A DNA stretch of 64,000 nt from Streptomyces sp. NRRL F-5135 (GCF_000719775.1 NZ_JOHR01000003.1:124001-188000); one strand, 5' to 3'; shown: positions 1-8,620, counted from the stretch's first letter. Numbers and translations are program-made. The notes: generated by a model not told the origin, from the sequence alone.

Positions 1-98
1 GTACGTTTTGGGAGGTCAAGCGCATTCCGCGTGACCTGGTGCCGAGAGGGGCACCAGCCTCAGCCGCCGCCGCGGCGGCCCGGAGACCGGAGACCGTG

Positions 99-1256
99 AT
101 GCCCCGAACCGCCCCTGCTCCCACCGCGGAGTTCGTACCCACGCCTGCGGAGCCCGCTTTGGCGCCTTCTCCGGAGACCGCACTCCCTGCGGGGGCCGTG
201 CCCGCTGCCGAGCCCGCGCCCGCTGCCGTGCGCGGCGGTCGCGGAAGCGAATTCGCACCGCTGCTGCGGATGGTGAGGGAGCAGGGTCTCCTGGAGCGCC
301 GAGCCGGGTGGTACGCCCGGGGTATCACGGTCAATCTGCTCATCCTGGCCGTGATCACCGTCGGACTGGTGCTGCTGGGGCCCTCCTGGTGGTCGCTGCT
401 GTTGGCGCCTCCGCTGGCCCTCGTCTCGGCGCGCATGGCCTTCGTCGCGCACGACGCGGGGCACGGGCAGATCACCGCCGACCGGGGCACCGGCCGGCTC
501 GTCCAGCTCGTCCACGCGAATCTGCTGCTCGGCATGAGCCAGGAGTGGTGGAACGACAAGCACAACCGCCACCACGCCAATCCGAACCACATCGACAAGG
601 ACCCGGACGTCGCCGCGGACATCCTGGTCTTCGCCCAGCACCAGACAGAGGGGCGGTCGGGGCTGAGAGGCTGGCTCACCCGCCATCAGGCATGGCTGTT
701 CTTCCCGCTGACCACCCTGGAGGGCATCGCCCTGAAGGTGTACGGCTTCCAGGCGGTCTTCTCCCGGAAGGACAACCGCATGCCCGGGCGGCGGCGCATA
801 CGGGAAGGGCTGTTGCTCGTGACCCATGTCGTGGGCTATCTCGCGCTGCTGCTGACCACCCTGACCGTCGCGCAGGCGATCGTGTTCGCCCTGATCCATC
901 AGATGCTCCTCGGCCTTCACCTCGGAATGTCCTTCGCGCCCAACCACAAGGGCATGGAGATGCCCGATCCGGAGCGGAGCGCGGCCTGGGGGCATCTGCG
1001 CCGACAGGTCCTCACTTCGCGGAACATCCGCGGCGGCGCGGTCACCGACTGGTTCCTCGGCGGGTTGAACTACCAGATCGAGCACCACCTCTTCCCCAGC
1101 ATGCCGCGCCCCCACCTGCGCCTCGCCCAGCCGCTGGTCCGGGCCCACTGCGCCCGGCTCGGAGTGCCGTACACGGAGACGGGCCTGATCGACTCGTACC
1201 GGCAGGCCCTCGGGCATCTGCACGAGGTCGGCGAACCGCTGCGCGTCGGCGCATAG
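99..1256 (+). CDS. Membrane fatty acid desaturase (front-end/acyl-lipid type)
   Basis: A di-iron integral-membrane desaturase that would insert a double bond into acyl chains using O2 and an electron donor. The three histidine boxes are visible: HDAGH at residues 118-122, HNRHH at 155-159 and QIEHHLFP with its HH at 329-330; the Gln-x-x-His-His form is usual for acyl-lipid/front-end desaturases. Hydrophobic segments lie before box 1 and between boxes 2 and 3, as the family requires. The 385-residue length is normal. I chose the ATG at 99 because GGAGA lies five bases upstream; an in-frame GTG at 39 would add 20 low-complexity residues. Regiospecificity and the redox partner cannot be read, and no ferredoxin gene lies nearby. 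Confidence 0.9.
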   Translation: MPRTAPAPTAEFVPTPAEPALAPSPETALPAGAVPAAEPAPAAVRGGRGSEFAPLLRMVREQGLLERRAGWYARGITVNLLILAVITVGLVLLGPSWWSLLLAPPLALVSARMAFVAHDAGHGQITADRGTGRLVQLVHANLLLGMSQEWWNDKHNRHHANPNHIDKDPDVAADILVFAQHQTEGRSGLRGWLTRHQAWLFFPLTTLEGIALKVYGFQAVFSRKDNRMPGRRRIREGLLLVTHVVGYLALLLTTLTVAQAIVFALIHQMLLGLHLGMSFAPNHKGMEMPDPERSAAWGHLRRQVLTSRNIRGGAVTDWFLGGLNYQIEHHLFPSMPRPHLRLAQPLVRAHCARLGVPYTETGLIDSYRQALGHLHEVGEPLRVGA

Positions 1257-1325
1257 TGGAACTGACGGACTCCCGTGCGCGTTCACCGGTGAGGAAGCGG
1301 CACGGGCCGCGGAGGAGGCGTCGAG

Positions 1326-1508
1326 ATGTCGACAAGAGCGAAGATCGCCATCGGGGGAGTGGCCGTCGGCCTACTTCTGATTCCGCTGATCGGATTCTGG
1401 TTCGCGCTGCTGGTGGTGCTCGGAGTGCCGACGGTGGCGTATCTGATGCTCGACCCGTCGCAGCGCAAGAGGCTGCGCCGGATCAGCCGTAAGGAACTCG
1501 GCCGCTGA
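1326..1508 (+). CDS. Small membrane protein, unknown function
   Basis: A 60-residue protein with a strong GGAGGAGG ribosome site before its ATG. Residues about 8-43 form one long or two short hydrophobic helices broken by a Gly-Phe-Trp stretch, followed by a basic tail rich in Arg and Lys (residues 46-60). This predicts a small inner-membrane protein with a cytoplasmic positive tail. It lies 69 bases after the desaturase on the same strand and may be cotranscribed with it. I do not recognise a family. Confidence 0.7.
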   Translation: MSTRAKIAIGGVAVGLLLIPLIGFWFALLVVLGVPTVAYLMLDPSQRKRLRRISRKELGR

Positions 1509-1512
1509 GGTA

Positions 1513-1537
1513 CCGGCTCGGCCCTCCTGGGAGCCGG
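1513..1537 (+). terminator. Possible hairpin terminator
   Basis: CCGGCTC (1513-1519) pairs with GAGCCGG (1531-1537) just after the stop of the small membrane protein. There is no U-tract, which is common for Streptomyces terminators. Confidence 0.4.
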
Positions 1538-1721
1538 GAGTGGCGCGGGCGTCGGCCCGGCCGCCGCGTATGCGACGGTCGGGAGTACGCGTCGCGGCGC
1601 GCACGGGCCGAGGCGGACGCGCCCGTCGTCGCAGGAGAACGCGGCTGCCTCCCGGCGGGCCGCCGGGATGGCTTGTGCCCGGTGGCCCGGCGATCGCGGT
1701 GGCCGGATCGTTCCGTGCCTC

Positions 1722-2021
1722 TCAGGCGGCCGGCAGGCCGAGCAGGCTGCGCGCCACGGTTTGCGGCGACTCGTCACGCTCCCGGGCGAGCGCGATGACC
1801 GCGCGGCAGGCGAGTTCGCTCACCCCGAAGGAGAGCGCCTCGGGGGAGACCCAGCTCGCGGCCTCGTCGATCCGCTGCTGGTCGTCGTCCGCGCATGCCG
1901 ACACGTAATCGGCGGCGGCCTCGAAGATGTTGTGCTGCCGCGCTCGGGGCCGCTCCGCGACCGTTGCGGCGGCCTTCGTGGGCACCACGATGCTGCGGAG
2001 TCTGTCGAACACCGGGATCAC
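1722..2021 (-). CDS. Hypothetical protein, 99 aa
   Basis: Starts at a GTG with GGAGGGAAG close upstream on the minus strand. The protein is soluble, mainly alpha-helical by composition, with an acidic middle (CADDDQQRIDEAASW) and no membrane segment. It resembles small conserved actinomycete proteins of unknown role; I cannot assign a function. It ends in the sequence LLGLPAA. An inverted repeat CCAAC-N5-GTTGG lies at 2078-2092 upstream. Confidence 0.6.
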   Translation of the reverse strand: MIPVFDRLRSIVVPTKAAATVAERPRARQHNIFEAAADYVSACADDDQQRIDEAASWVSPEALSFGVSELACRAVIALARERDESPQTVARSLLGLPAA

Positions 2022-2152
2022 CTTCCCTCCACTGCCCGGCGAGGCACGGACCTCGGCTGACGTCCGGGGTCACTCTTCCAACGTACGGTTGGTGAGCTCC
2101 GGGCAGAAGAGGGTCTGTTTTTCGCCCGCGTGGAGGGCCTCGCTCCGACGGC

Positions 2153-2752
2153 TCACCCCTGCCGGGTGGCCAGGGCCAGGAAGCGGGAATCCTCGTCGGT
2201 GTACACGTCGAGCCGCCAGCCGGAGCCGGCCAGCAGGGGGCGCAGATTGCTTTCGGCACGCACGTCGTCGTCCGTGATCCGCCGGCCCTGCCGGGCGGCG
2301 AGCGCCGCCCGGCCCACGGGATGGAAGAGCGCCAGCAGGCCGCCCGGCCGTACCACTCGAGCCAGTTCCCTCAGATTGTCGGCGGGAAGCGGCAGGTGGG
2401 AGATCAGCCCGGCACCGAACACGGCGTCCAGCGTGTCCGAGCGCACGGGCAGCCGTCGTACATCGGCCAGCAGCAGCGGACCGCTGCCCCGGCGCCCGGC
2501 CCGTACGGCCGCCCGGAGCATCTCCGGAGTCAGATCGACCCCGAGCACCGTGCCCCGGGGGCCCACGGCCTCCCGCAGGGCGGGCAGTGCCCGGCCCGTG
2601 CCGCACCCCGCGTCCAGGACCGCGTCGCCGGGGCGGAGCCCGAGCGCGGCCACTGCCGCGGCGTAGGCGGGGCCGTCGTCGGGGAAACGCGTGTCCCAGC
2701 CGGCCGCCCGGACGCCGAAGAATTCCCGTACTCGGGTGTGGTCATGGTCCAT
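2153..2752 (-). CDS. Class I SAM-dependent methyltransferase
   Basis: A small 199-residue Rossmann-fold methyltransferase. Motif I VLDAGCGTGRAL sits at residues 45-56 with the Gly-rich SAM loop at 49-53; the acidic ribose-binding residue follows in LGVDLTPEML, and motif III in PVRSDTLDAVF. The segment LRELARVVRPGGLLALF is the usual post-motif helix and strand. This is the UbiE/Methyltransf_11 type, in which the substrate pocket is not predictable. The gene stands alone between a hypothetical gene and a PPOX oxidoreductase on the same strand. Confidence 0.85.
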   Translation of the reverse strand: MDHDHTRVREFFGVRAAGWDTRFPDDGPAYAAAVAALGLRPGDAVLDAGCGTGRALPALREAVGPRGTVLGVDLTPEMLRAAVRAGRRGSGPLLLADVRRLPVRSDTLDAVFGAGLISHLPLPADNLRELARVVRPGGLLALFHPVGRAALAARQGRRITDDDVRAESNLRPLLAGSGWRLDVYTDEDSRFLALATRQG

Positions 2753-2800
2753 GGACCCATGATCCCCCCACGGTGGGCGCGTCGGCCCGCCCCATGCGAT

Positions 2801-3229
2801 TCACTCGGCCACACCCGTGTAAGCCGAGACCTTGTCGATCCGTACCCGCACCAGGAGTTCGCCCGGCACGCCGTTGCGCGCACCGAACTCCTCCGCCCGG
2901 TCCTGGCCCATGTACCGAGCGGCGATCCTGGTGGCCGTCTCGCGCAGTCGCCGAGGGTCCTCGTCGAGTTCGGCGCGGCCGTGGATCACCACGAACGCGA
3001 ACGGCGGTTTTTCGTCGTCCACGCAGAGAGCGATCCGGTTGTCCCGTGCGAGATTGCGGCCCTTCACCGTCTCCTTGCCGGTGTTGAAGACGAGATCGTC
3101 GCCCTCCATGACGAACCAGACAGGCGCGATGTGCGGGCTTCCGTCGGCCCGTACGGTCGACAGCTTGCCGGTGCGGGTGCCCTCCGAGACGAAGGCATGC
3201 CACTCGTCCTTGCTCATGTTCGTCGCCAT
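2801..3229 (-). CDS. PPOX-class flavin/F420-dependent oxidoreductase
   Basis: A 142-residue split-barrel protein. The segment GKLSTVRADGSPHIAPVWF followed by VFNTGKETVKGRNLARD is typical of the pyridoxamine-phosphate-oxidase-like family whose actinobacterial members commonly bind F420 or FMN (TIGR03618-type). The much longer open frame upstream is spurious: ATG at 3229 begins MATNMSKDEWHAFVSEG, the usual family N-terminus. The substrate is unknown; relatives reduce small quinone or biliverdin-like compounds. Divergent from the Roadblock gene that starts at 3389. Confidence 0.8.
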   Translation of the reverse strand: MATNMSKDEWHAFVSEGTRTGKLSTVRADGSPHIAPVWFVMEGDDLVFNTGKETVKGRNLARDNRIALCVDDEKPPFAFVVIHGRAELDEDPRRLRETATRIAARYMGQDRAEEFGARNGVPGELLVRVRIDKVSAYTGVAE

Positions 3230-3388
3230 GGGGGCATTCTGCGCCGCACAGGTGCTCCGCGCGACGCGGGGCCGGGAATACCGGGTTCCCCGGACCTGTG
3301 TGCGAGGACCGCTTGCCCGCACGCGGCCGGTGCGCAAGGCTACGAGCATCGAGGGATCTTGGGGAACGTAGGAACGGGGAGGGCAGAG

Positions 3389-3802
3389 ATGGCGCTGGAA
3401 AAAGGGCTCGATTGGCTCCTGGACGACCTGACCGAACGGGTCGAGCACATCAAGCACGCACTGGTGCTCTCGAACGACGGCCTGGTGACAGGAGCCAGTA
3501 CGGATCTGGCGCGCGAGGACGCGGAACATCTCGCGGCGGTCTCCTCGGGGCTGCACAGCCTCGCGCGAGGCTCGGGGCGCCACTTCAAGGCGGGCAAGGT
3601 GCGGCAGACCATGGTCGAGTTCGACGACGCGATGCTGTTCGTCACCTCCGCCGGTGACGGCAGCTGCCTGTGCGTCCTCGCCGCGGCCGAGGCGGACGTC
3701 GGGCAGGTGGCGTACGAGATGACGCTGCTCGTCAACCGGGTCGGCGAACATCTCGGCGTCGCGGCACGCCAGCCCGACCACACCACGTTGAGCGGCCTCT
3801 GA
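3389..3802 (+). CDS. Roadblock/LC7 domain protein
   Basis: A 137-residue protein of the Roadblock/MglB fold. ALVLSNDGLVTGAS near the N-terminus and LCVLAAAEADVGQVAYEMTLLVNRVGEHL near the C-terminus match the strand and long helix of CvnB-type proteins. In Streptomyces such proteins normally lie in conservons with a sensor kinase, a DUF742 protein and a small GTPase; none of these lies next to it, so it is an orphan. GGGGAGGG precedes the ATG. It may act as an adaptor for a GTPase encoded elsewhere. Confidence 0.8.
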   Translation: MALEKGLDWLLDDLTERVEHIKHALVLSNDGLVTGASTDLAREDAEHLAAVSSGLHSLARGSGRHFKAGKVRQTMVEFDDAMLFVTSAGDGSCLCVLAAAEADVGQVAYEMTLLVNRVGEHLGVAARQPDHTTLSGL

Positions 3803-3934
3803 ACGTCCTGCGACGGGCCTCTGAGCTGGTGCTTTCCGCGCGCCTTGTGAGTTGTCCACAGGCCGGGCGGGATGTGCCCCTGCCGCGCTACGGTCATCAC
3901 CGAGAGTAGTTACACCTCACGGGGGAGGACCATC

Positions 3935-5212
3935 ATGGCGATCAGCGACGTCCGCGGCGGCAGCACAGGCGGCCGAGTGGGGGAGGTGGCAGCGTCTCCG
4001 CAGCCGCAGCCGCAGCCGCAGCCGCAGCCGCAGCCGCAGCCGCAGCCGCAGCCGCAGCCGCAGCCGGGGCCGGGGCCAGAGCGGGGGCCGGGGCGGACGC
4101 GACGGCAGGAGCGGGTTCGGGCACCGGAGCCGGGGACGGGGGAGCCGCCGGAGTGCGGGGCTCGGGACGGGCAGGCCACAGGAGTGGAGGAGGCCGCGGA
4201 GAGTCCGGCGGCGGTGGGGATCGCCCGGGCGGCGCAGGAACTGTGCCTGCGGCGTGGCGAATTCGAGCTCGCCGCGGAGCTGGGGCACGTCCGCACGATC
4301 GCGGGACCGGTCGCAGGCCGTCGGCAGGTCTCCCGGCGGGAGATCGATCGGCTGCGCGCGGCGGAGGGATTTCCGGACGCGTTGCGCGAACGGGTCAGGA
4401 CCGTGGGGACGGCCGAGGGAGCCGAGCTGATGCTGATCAGCCCCGGCCGCTTCGGCAGGCTCGCGCGAGCCGGGTTCATCACGCCGGTGAGGTTCTATCT
4501 GAACCGCTACCGCGCGATCGTGTGGTTGTATCTGGCCGATGAGTTGAGGCAATTCGCGGAACGGGAACGGACCCTGCTCTCCGGCCGTTTCCCGAAAGGT
4601 CTCGACGGGGGGACGGCGGCGGGGCGGGACCTGCGCGCGCGTAACTGGCGGGGGCGGCGGATCGGCCGTCTGCTGCACGAGTGCGCCGGGCCATGGGAGC
4701 GCGCGGCGGTCGTGGCCGGTGTGCTGGATCCGGCCCAGCTGGCCGAGTTGGTCCCGGATCCCTATGAACGTGCCTATGTACGTCGCTTGATGCCCGAGTT
4801 GTCCCAGGTTCATCCCCAGTCCGAAACGGCGCGGGGGAAGGTCCGGCGTCTGCTGGTGGCGGACGATCCGGACGAGATCCAGTGGCACCGCGCGGGGCTC
4901 ACCCTGCTGCTCGAGACGGCGCGGTGCGCGCATCCCGCGCCCCGCCCCGACGAGGTGCCCCCGGACGATCGAGGAGCCGATGCCGCGGCACGGAGCCCGG
5001 TGCCTCCCTCCGATGAGAACGTGCCGACGCCTCCTTCCGACGCCGTCGCGCCGCCACCGGCCGGTCCGGGGCCCTCTCCGCATACGGGCCGGGAGACGGT
5101 GACATCGCCGCGAGCACCGGTGGCACCCTGCGGGGACGGCCGCGCGGGGCTGTTGGCCCGTCTGGGGCTCGGCAGGAGCAGGCGTCCGCGCGTGGCGGCT
5201 CGGCCCCGGTGA
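3935..5212 (+). CDS. Pro-Gln repeat protein with a conserved central domain (possibly DUF6397)
   Basis: A 425-residue protein beginning at ATG 3935, placed just after GGGGGAGG. Residues 23-44 are a pure Gln-Pro repeat, followed by a Pro/Gly/Arg-rich stretch. A folded region from about residue 85 to 330 contains helix-rich segments such as ELCLRRGEFELAAELGHV, QVSRREIDRLRAAEGFPD and PVRFYLNRYRAIVWLYLADE, with the look of a winged-helix or excisionase-like N-part. The tail from about 345 is Pro-rich and disordered and ends in basic residues. I believe it belongs to a Streptomyces-restricted family annotated DUF6397, but this is from memory and the role is unknown. Confidence 0.65.
   Translation: MAISDVRGGSTGGRVGEVAASPQPQPQPQPQPQPQPQPQPQPQPGPGPERGPGRTRRQERVRAPEPGTGEPPECGARDGQATGVEEAAESPAAVGIARAAQELCLRRGEFELAAELGHVRTIAGPVAGRRQVSRREIDRLRAAEGFPDALRERVRTVGTAEGAELMLISPGRFGRLARAGFITPVRFYLNRYRAIVWLYLADELRQFAERERTLLSGRFPKGLDGGTAAGRDLRARNWRGRRIGRLLHECAGPWERAAVVAGVLDPAQLAELVPDPYERAYVRRLMPELSQVHPQSETARGKVRRLLVADDPDEIQWHRAGLTLLLETARCAHPAPRPDEVPPDDRGADAAARSPVPPSDENVPTPPSDAVAPPPAGPGPSPHTGRETVTSPRAPVAPCGDGRAGLLARLGLGRSRRPRVAARPR
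4001..4066 (+). repeat. Hexanucleotide tandem repeat CAGCCG x11
   Basis: Eleven perfect copies of CAGCCG encode the Gln-Pro tract of the surrounding gene. Because the unit is 6 bp, copy-number change would keep the frame and only alter the length of the N-terminal linker. Confidence 0.95.
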
Positions 5213-5228
5213 GGCCGCCGGACAGCGC

Positions 5229-6200
5229 CTACGGGCGGCCCCCGCCGGTGACGGCGGTGCGCTCCGGGGAGAGGGAGCCCCAGGTGCCGTCGGGCAGTTG
5301 GGCGCGGATCGCGATCCGGTAGGTCTCGCCGGCCTTCCGGCCCAGGTGCATCCGGTAGGTGGCCCGGCCACGAGGCGGCTCGTCGCCCCAGGTCAGGGTC
5401 GTGGCGAAGGACCCGTTGAGACGGATCTGGTACGAGAGGACTTCGGCGCCCGTCCTGGGCGCCAGCCAGGACAGGTCCGCGTAGTACGCGCCGTCGGCAG
5501 CGCGTGGCGCGACCCGGAAGTCCAGGGGCGCGGTGGCGGGATCGTCGCCCGGGCCGCGCGGGGTGGTGATCTCGACGGCGCGGCCGGCGGGTGAGGCGTT
5601 GCCCGCCGCGTCCCGGGCGACGATCGTGAAGCGGTAGCGGGTGCCCGGTCGCAGCCGGGTCAGGCGCGTCGTCGTCGTGTTTCCGGCCACGCTGTGGATC
5701 TTCGTGCCGCTCTGGAGGACGTCGTACGAGGTGATGCCCTGGTCCCCGGTGGCCCCGTCCCACTGGAGCCGTGCGGCCCGGGCGCCGTCGCTGACCCCCC
5801 TCAGACCGGTGGGCCGGGCCGGGGCCGTGGTGTCCTCGGCGACCGCCGCGGGGGTGGTGACGGACACACCGCCGCTGTGCGGTGAGAGGCCTCGTCCGGC
5901 ACGGGCCCGGACGGTGAAGGTGTAGGAGGTGGCCGGCTTCAGACCGGTGACGTCCGCCATGGTGTGCTGGGCCGGGACATCTTTCACCTTTGTTTTGCCG
6001 CGGTAGATCTCGTAGCGCTCGACATCGGCCGTGCCCGGTGCCTCGTGCCACATCACGTGAACGGAGGTGGCGCTTCCGGCCTGGGCCGTGACCCCGGCGG
6101 GTGCCGAAGGGGCCCGCGGGCTCCCGCCCTCGGCATCGCAGGCGGTCAGCGTCAGGACGGCGGCGGACAGGAACGCGGCGGTGCGGGGGAACCCTCGCAT
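5229..6200 (-). CDS. Secreted lipoprotein with three fibronectin type III domains
   Basis: A 323-residue exported protein. Residues 1-20 are a signal peptide ending in the lipobox LTAC, so Cys20 would be lipidated. Three fibronectin III repeats follow (about 40-125, 130-215 and 225-318), each with the Pro-start, the central Trp (MWHEAPG, LQWDGATG, LSWLAPRTG) and the Tyr/Arg-rich end (TSYTFTVRARAG, TRYRFTIVARDAAG). There is no catalytic domain. Such modules in Streptomyces accompany chitinases and other polymer-degrading enzymes. The ATG at 6200 has GGAGGAC upstream. A DasR-like half site lies upstream, hinting at control by N-acetylglucosamine. Confidence 0.85.
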   Translation of the reverse strand: MRGFPRTAAFLSAAVLTLTACDAEGGSPRAPSAPAGVTAQAGSATSVHVMWHEAPGTADVERYEIYRGKTKVKDVPAQHTMADVTGLKPATSYTFTVRARAGRGLSPHSGGVSVTTPAAVAEDTTAPARPTGLRGVSDGARAARLQWDGATGDQGITSYDVLQSGTKIHSVAGNTTTTRLTRLRPGTRYRFTIVARDAAGNASPAGRAVEITTPRGPGDDPATAPLDFRVAPRAADGAYYADLSWLAPRTGAEVLSYQIRLNGSFATTLTWGDEPPRGRATYRMHLGRKAGETYRIAIRAQLPDGTWGSLSPERTAVTGGGRP

Positions 6201-6593
6201 GGGCAATGTCCTCCACCCGGGAAAGTGGTCTGGACATATATGACACAGGTGTCGCGTCCACATCAAGAGGGTCGTGCCGTGACGGGAAGAGATGCCCGGG
6301 GCCGGCCTCCCGGCCGCGTCCAGCCGCGTCCGGCCGGTCCTGCCGTGCTCGGCCGCGCCATAATCAAGAGCTGTGCGTAATGCTCTGGCCAACGGTTGGT
6401 AGGGACCGGTCGTTGACTCATTCTTGGAACAACCGCCCCTCGTTCCTCAGGGATTTCATGTGCCGACAGTGCTTGTTCAGCCATCCTCCGACCAACGGCG
6501 CGGAGGCGACGCGCCTTTCGGGTCGGGCGACGGCGTCTTCGCGACAGGGATGACCGCCGATTGTGGTTGCATGGTTCGGTGAATCGACAGACT
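6201..6593. other. Intergenic region between divergent genes (393 bp)
   Basis: Contains the DasR-like site (6224-6239), an 11-bp perfect inverted repeat CCAAC-G-GTTGG at 6389-6399 and a TTGACT hexamer near 6412. No convincing small gene or RNA was found. Confidence 0.6.
6224..6239 (-). promoter_or_regulatory. DasR-responsive-element-like site
   Basis: Read on the minus strand, 12 of 16 bases match the palindromic dre consensus, and the right half AGACCACT is perfect. It lies 24 bp upstream of the fibronectin III lipoprotein start. The left half is degenerate, so binding is uncertain. Confidence 0.35.
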
Positions 6594-7124
6594 ATGCCGA
6601 CGGCAGATGACATCCCCATGTGTGAGGTCCGTCTCCGGGACGGGGCCGATCTCGAGGACTGTGTGCGGATGCTCGCCGAGGTGCACAAGGGAGACGGCTA
6701 CCCGCTGAACTGGCCCGAGTGCCCAGCTGAATGGCTGGCGCAGCCCGCGCAGTTCGGCGCCTGGGTCGCCGAGCAGGACGGCCGGATCGTCGGCCACCTG
6801 GCCCTGTCACCGGCCGGATCCGACGATCTGGCCCCCGGTCTCTGGAGCGACCGCGCGGGCACGAGCCCCGCGGACGTGGCCGTGGTGAGCCGCCTGTTCG
6901 TCTCGCCCTCTGCGCGGGGCCACGGGATCGGCGCCCTGCTGATCTCGCAGGCGGCACGGGAGGCCCGGGGGCGTGGGTTGCACGCCGTACTCGACGTCGT
7001 GGCCACCGACACCGCCGCCGCGGCGCTGTACGAGCGTCTGGGCTGGAGCCTGTTGGCGGAGGTGGACCAGCGCTGGAGCGAGCAGCGGACCGTCACGGTC
7101 CGGTGCTACGCGGCGCCGCTCTGA
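6594..7124 (+). CDS. GNAT-family N-acetyltransferase
   Basis: A 176-residue acetyl-CoA-dependent N-acyltransferase. Motif A is VSRLFVSPSARGHGIGALL, including the pyrophosphate-binding R-G-H-G-I-G-A loop, and motif B is AALYERLGW. The N-terminal RDGADLEDCVRMLAEVH is the usual first helix. The acceptor substrate is not predictable. The start is uncertain: no clear ribosome site precedes the ATG at 6594; TTG 6561, GTG 6579 and ATG 6618 are alternatives, and a leaderless message is possible. Confidence 0.85.
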   Translation: MPTADDIPMCEVRLRDGADLEDCVRMLAEVHKGDGYPLNWPECPAEWLAQPAQFGAWVAEQDGRIVGHLALSPAGSDDLAPGLWSDRAGTSPADVAVVSRLFVSPSARGHGIGALLISQAAREARGRGLHAVLDVVATDTAAAALYERLGWSLLAEVDQRWSEQRTVTVRCYAAPL

Positions 7125-7444
7125 GTCCGTCCCGCCGCCGGTCCGGCCGCGCGCCGTGGCGTGGCGGACCGCCGGGTGCGGGCGTGCAGTGCCACTCGTC
7201 AGGGTGAAGGATGACTCCGCGCCGAGTGCTCTCCCGGGGGAATCCGAGCGCGTGAGCCTGTCGGAACGGCGAATCGTTCCGGACGGCCGGTGTCCGCAGC
7301 GTCCCCATGTCGAGGCCGGCTTTCCAGGGCCCCGAGACGTGAGGTCCGCCGTACTCCAGGGTCCGGGCGCCGGGCCCCGGACACGGCGGAGGCCCCCTCG
7401 TCCACGGCTCGGGACCCGGTGCGGCAGCCCGCGTCGACCGGGTG
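7125..7444. other. Intergenic spacer without recognisable features (320 bp)
   Basis: Lies between the convergent GNAT gene and the LacI regulator. Neither strand shows a credible start with ribosome site, and no strong terminator stem was found. Confidence 0.6.
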
Positions 7445-8512
7445 TCAGCGCGCCGGGTCGTGAGGTGCGGGGCGACGGGACGCCGACGGGCGAGGAGCCG
7501 GCGCGTGGGTCGAACTGCGCACCACCAACTCGGGCTGGAGAACCACCGAGCGGTGCCGGTGCCCCTCCGCGTCCGGGCCCGTCTCCTCCATCAGCATGCG
7601 GGCCGCCGTACGCCCCATCGCGTCCGCCGGCTGCCGTACGGACGTGAGCGGTACGACCGCCGCCGCCGCGAACTCGATGTCGTCGTAACCGACGATCGAC
7701 ATGTCGCCCGGAACATCGACCCCCGCCCCGTACATCGCCTGCAGCACGCCGAGCGCGAGCAGGTCGTTCGCGCAGAACACGGCGGTGGGACGGTCCGCGA
7801 GGCCCAGCAGCCGGGCCCCGGCGTCGATGCCCGACGCGACGTCGAGCCGCGCCGACTCGACATGCCGCAGCGCCGTCTCCGGCAGCCCCGCCTCACGCAG
7901 GGCGGCCAGCGCCCCCGTGCGGCGGTCCCGGCACTGCGGCAGGGACATCGGTCCGCTGATGTACGTCACGGAGCGATGACCGGCCGCGAGGAGATGCCGG
8001 ACCGCGAGCGTGCCGCCCGCCACGTCGTCGACCGAGACGGAACAGCCCTCATCGGCCGGCACGGCCCGGTCGACGTGAACGTAGGGAATGCCGCGCCGCG
8101 CGAACGTCCGCACATTGCCGCCGGTCGCGTCGGCCGGGGTCAGCAGCACACCGCGAACCCGCTGTTCGCTGAAGAGCGACAGGTACTCCGCCTCCTCGGC
8201 GGTGCTGCCCGCGCTGTTGCAGAGCATCACCCCGAGCCCGGCCTCGCGGGCGGCGCGCTCAGCGCCCTTGGCCACGGCGACGAAGAAGGGATTCCCCATG
8301 TCGAGCACCAGGATGGCCAGGATGCGGCTGGTGCCGACCCGGAGCTGGCGGGCCGTCTCGCTCCGTACGAAACCGAGCTGGTCGATCACCGCGCGGACCC
8401 GTACCCGGGTGTGTTCCGACACCTTCTCGGGCCGGTTGAGCACGTTGGAGACGGTCCCGACCGAGACACCGGCCAGCCGGGCCACGTCCTTGATGCCGAC
8501 CGTCTGCGTCAC
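7445..8512 (-). CDS. LacI-family regulator of rhamnose genes (first paralogue)
   Basis: A 355-residue repressor. The helix-turn-helix IKDVARLAGVSVGTVSNVLN lies at the N-terminus, followed by the hinge and a periplasmic-binding-protein-like effector domain (ILAILVLDMGNPFFVAVAKG, FCANDLLALGVLQAMY, GYDDIEFAAAAVVPLTSVRQ). GTG at 8512 gives the usual short N-tail. It is the last gene of the leftward rhaI-rhaEW-rhaB set and is strikingly similar along its whole length to the regulator at 20775-21803, so the two arms of the locus each carry one copy. The effector is probably L-rhamnose or a catabolite. The Pro/Arg-rich C-terminal tail beyond the paralogue's end is not conserved between the two. Confidence 0.9.
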   Translation of the reverse strand: MTQTVGIKDVARLAGVSVGTVSNVLNRPEKVSEHTRVRVRAVIDQLGFVRSETARQLRVGTSRILAILVLDMGNPFFVAVAKGAERAAREAGLGVMLCNSAGSTAEEAEYLSLFSEQRVRGVLLTPADATGGNVRTFARRGIPYVHVDRAVPADEGCSVSVDDVAGGTLAVRHLLAAGHRSVTYISGPMSLPQCRDRRTGALAALREAGLPETALRHVESARLDVASGIDAGARLLGLADRPTAVFCANDLLALGVLQAMYGAGVDVPGDMSIVGYDDIEFAAAAVVPLTSVRQPADAMGRTAARMLMEETGPDAEGHRHRSVVLQPELVVRSSTHAPAPRPSASRRPAPHDPAR

Positions 8513-8620
8513 GCGTCCCGCCCGCCCCGTCACATCTCGTTTACGTCTCCTGATCGGTGTGACCATCATATGCGGAGGGTGAACGTCGCCGATGAGGGGC
8601 ATGTGGCCGGTTCTGGTGCC

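Noticed and set aside
39..98. Upstream GTG start for the desaturase
   Set aside because: It would add a low-complexity Ala-rich stretch with no proper ribosome site; the ATG at 99 has one.
3852..3860. TTGTCCACA, a perfect Streptomyces DnaA box
   Set aside because: It is single, in a promoter region, without a cluster or dnaA/dnaN nearby, so it is not an origin. It could titrate DnaA but nothing supports that.
4001..4066. CRISPR-like array
   Set aside because: It is a 6-bp coding repeat with no spacers. No array of repeats with unique spacers was seen anywhere in the window.
6263..6688. Minus-strand frame of about 141 codons between the lipoprotein and GNAT genes
   Set aside because: It overlaps the divergent promoter region and the GNAT start, has no ribosome site and no recognisable domain.
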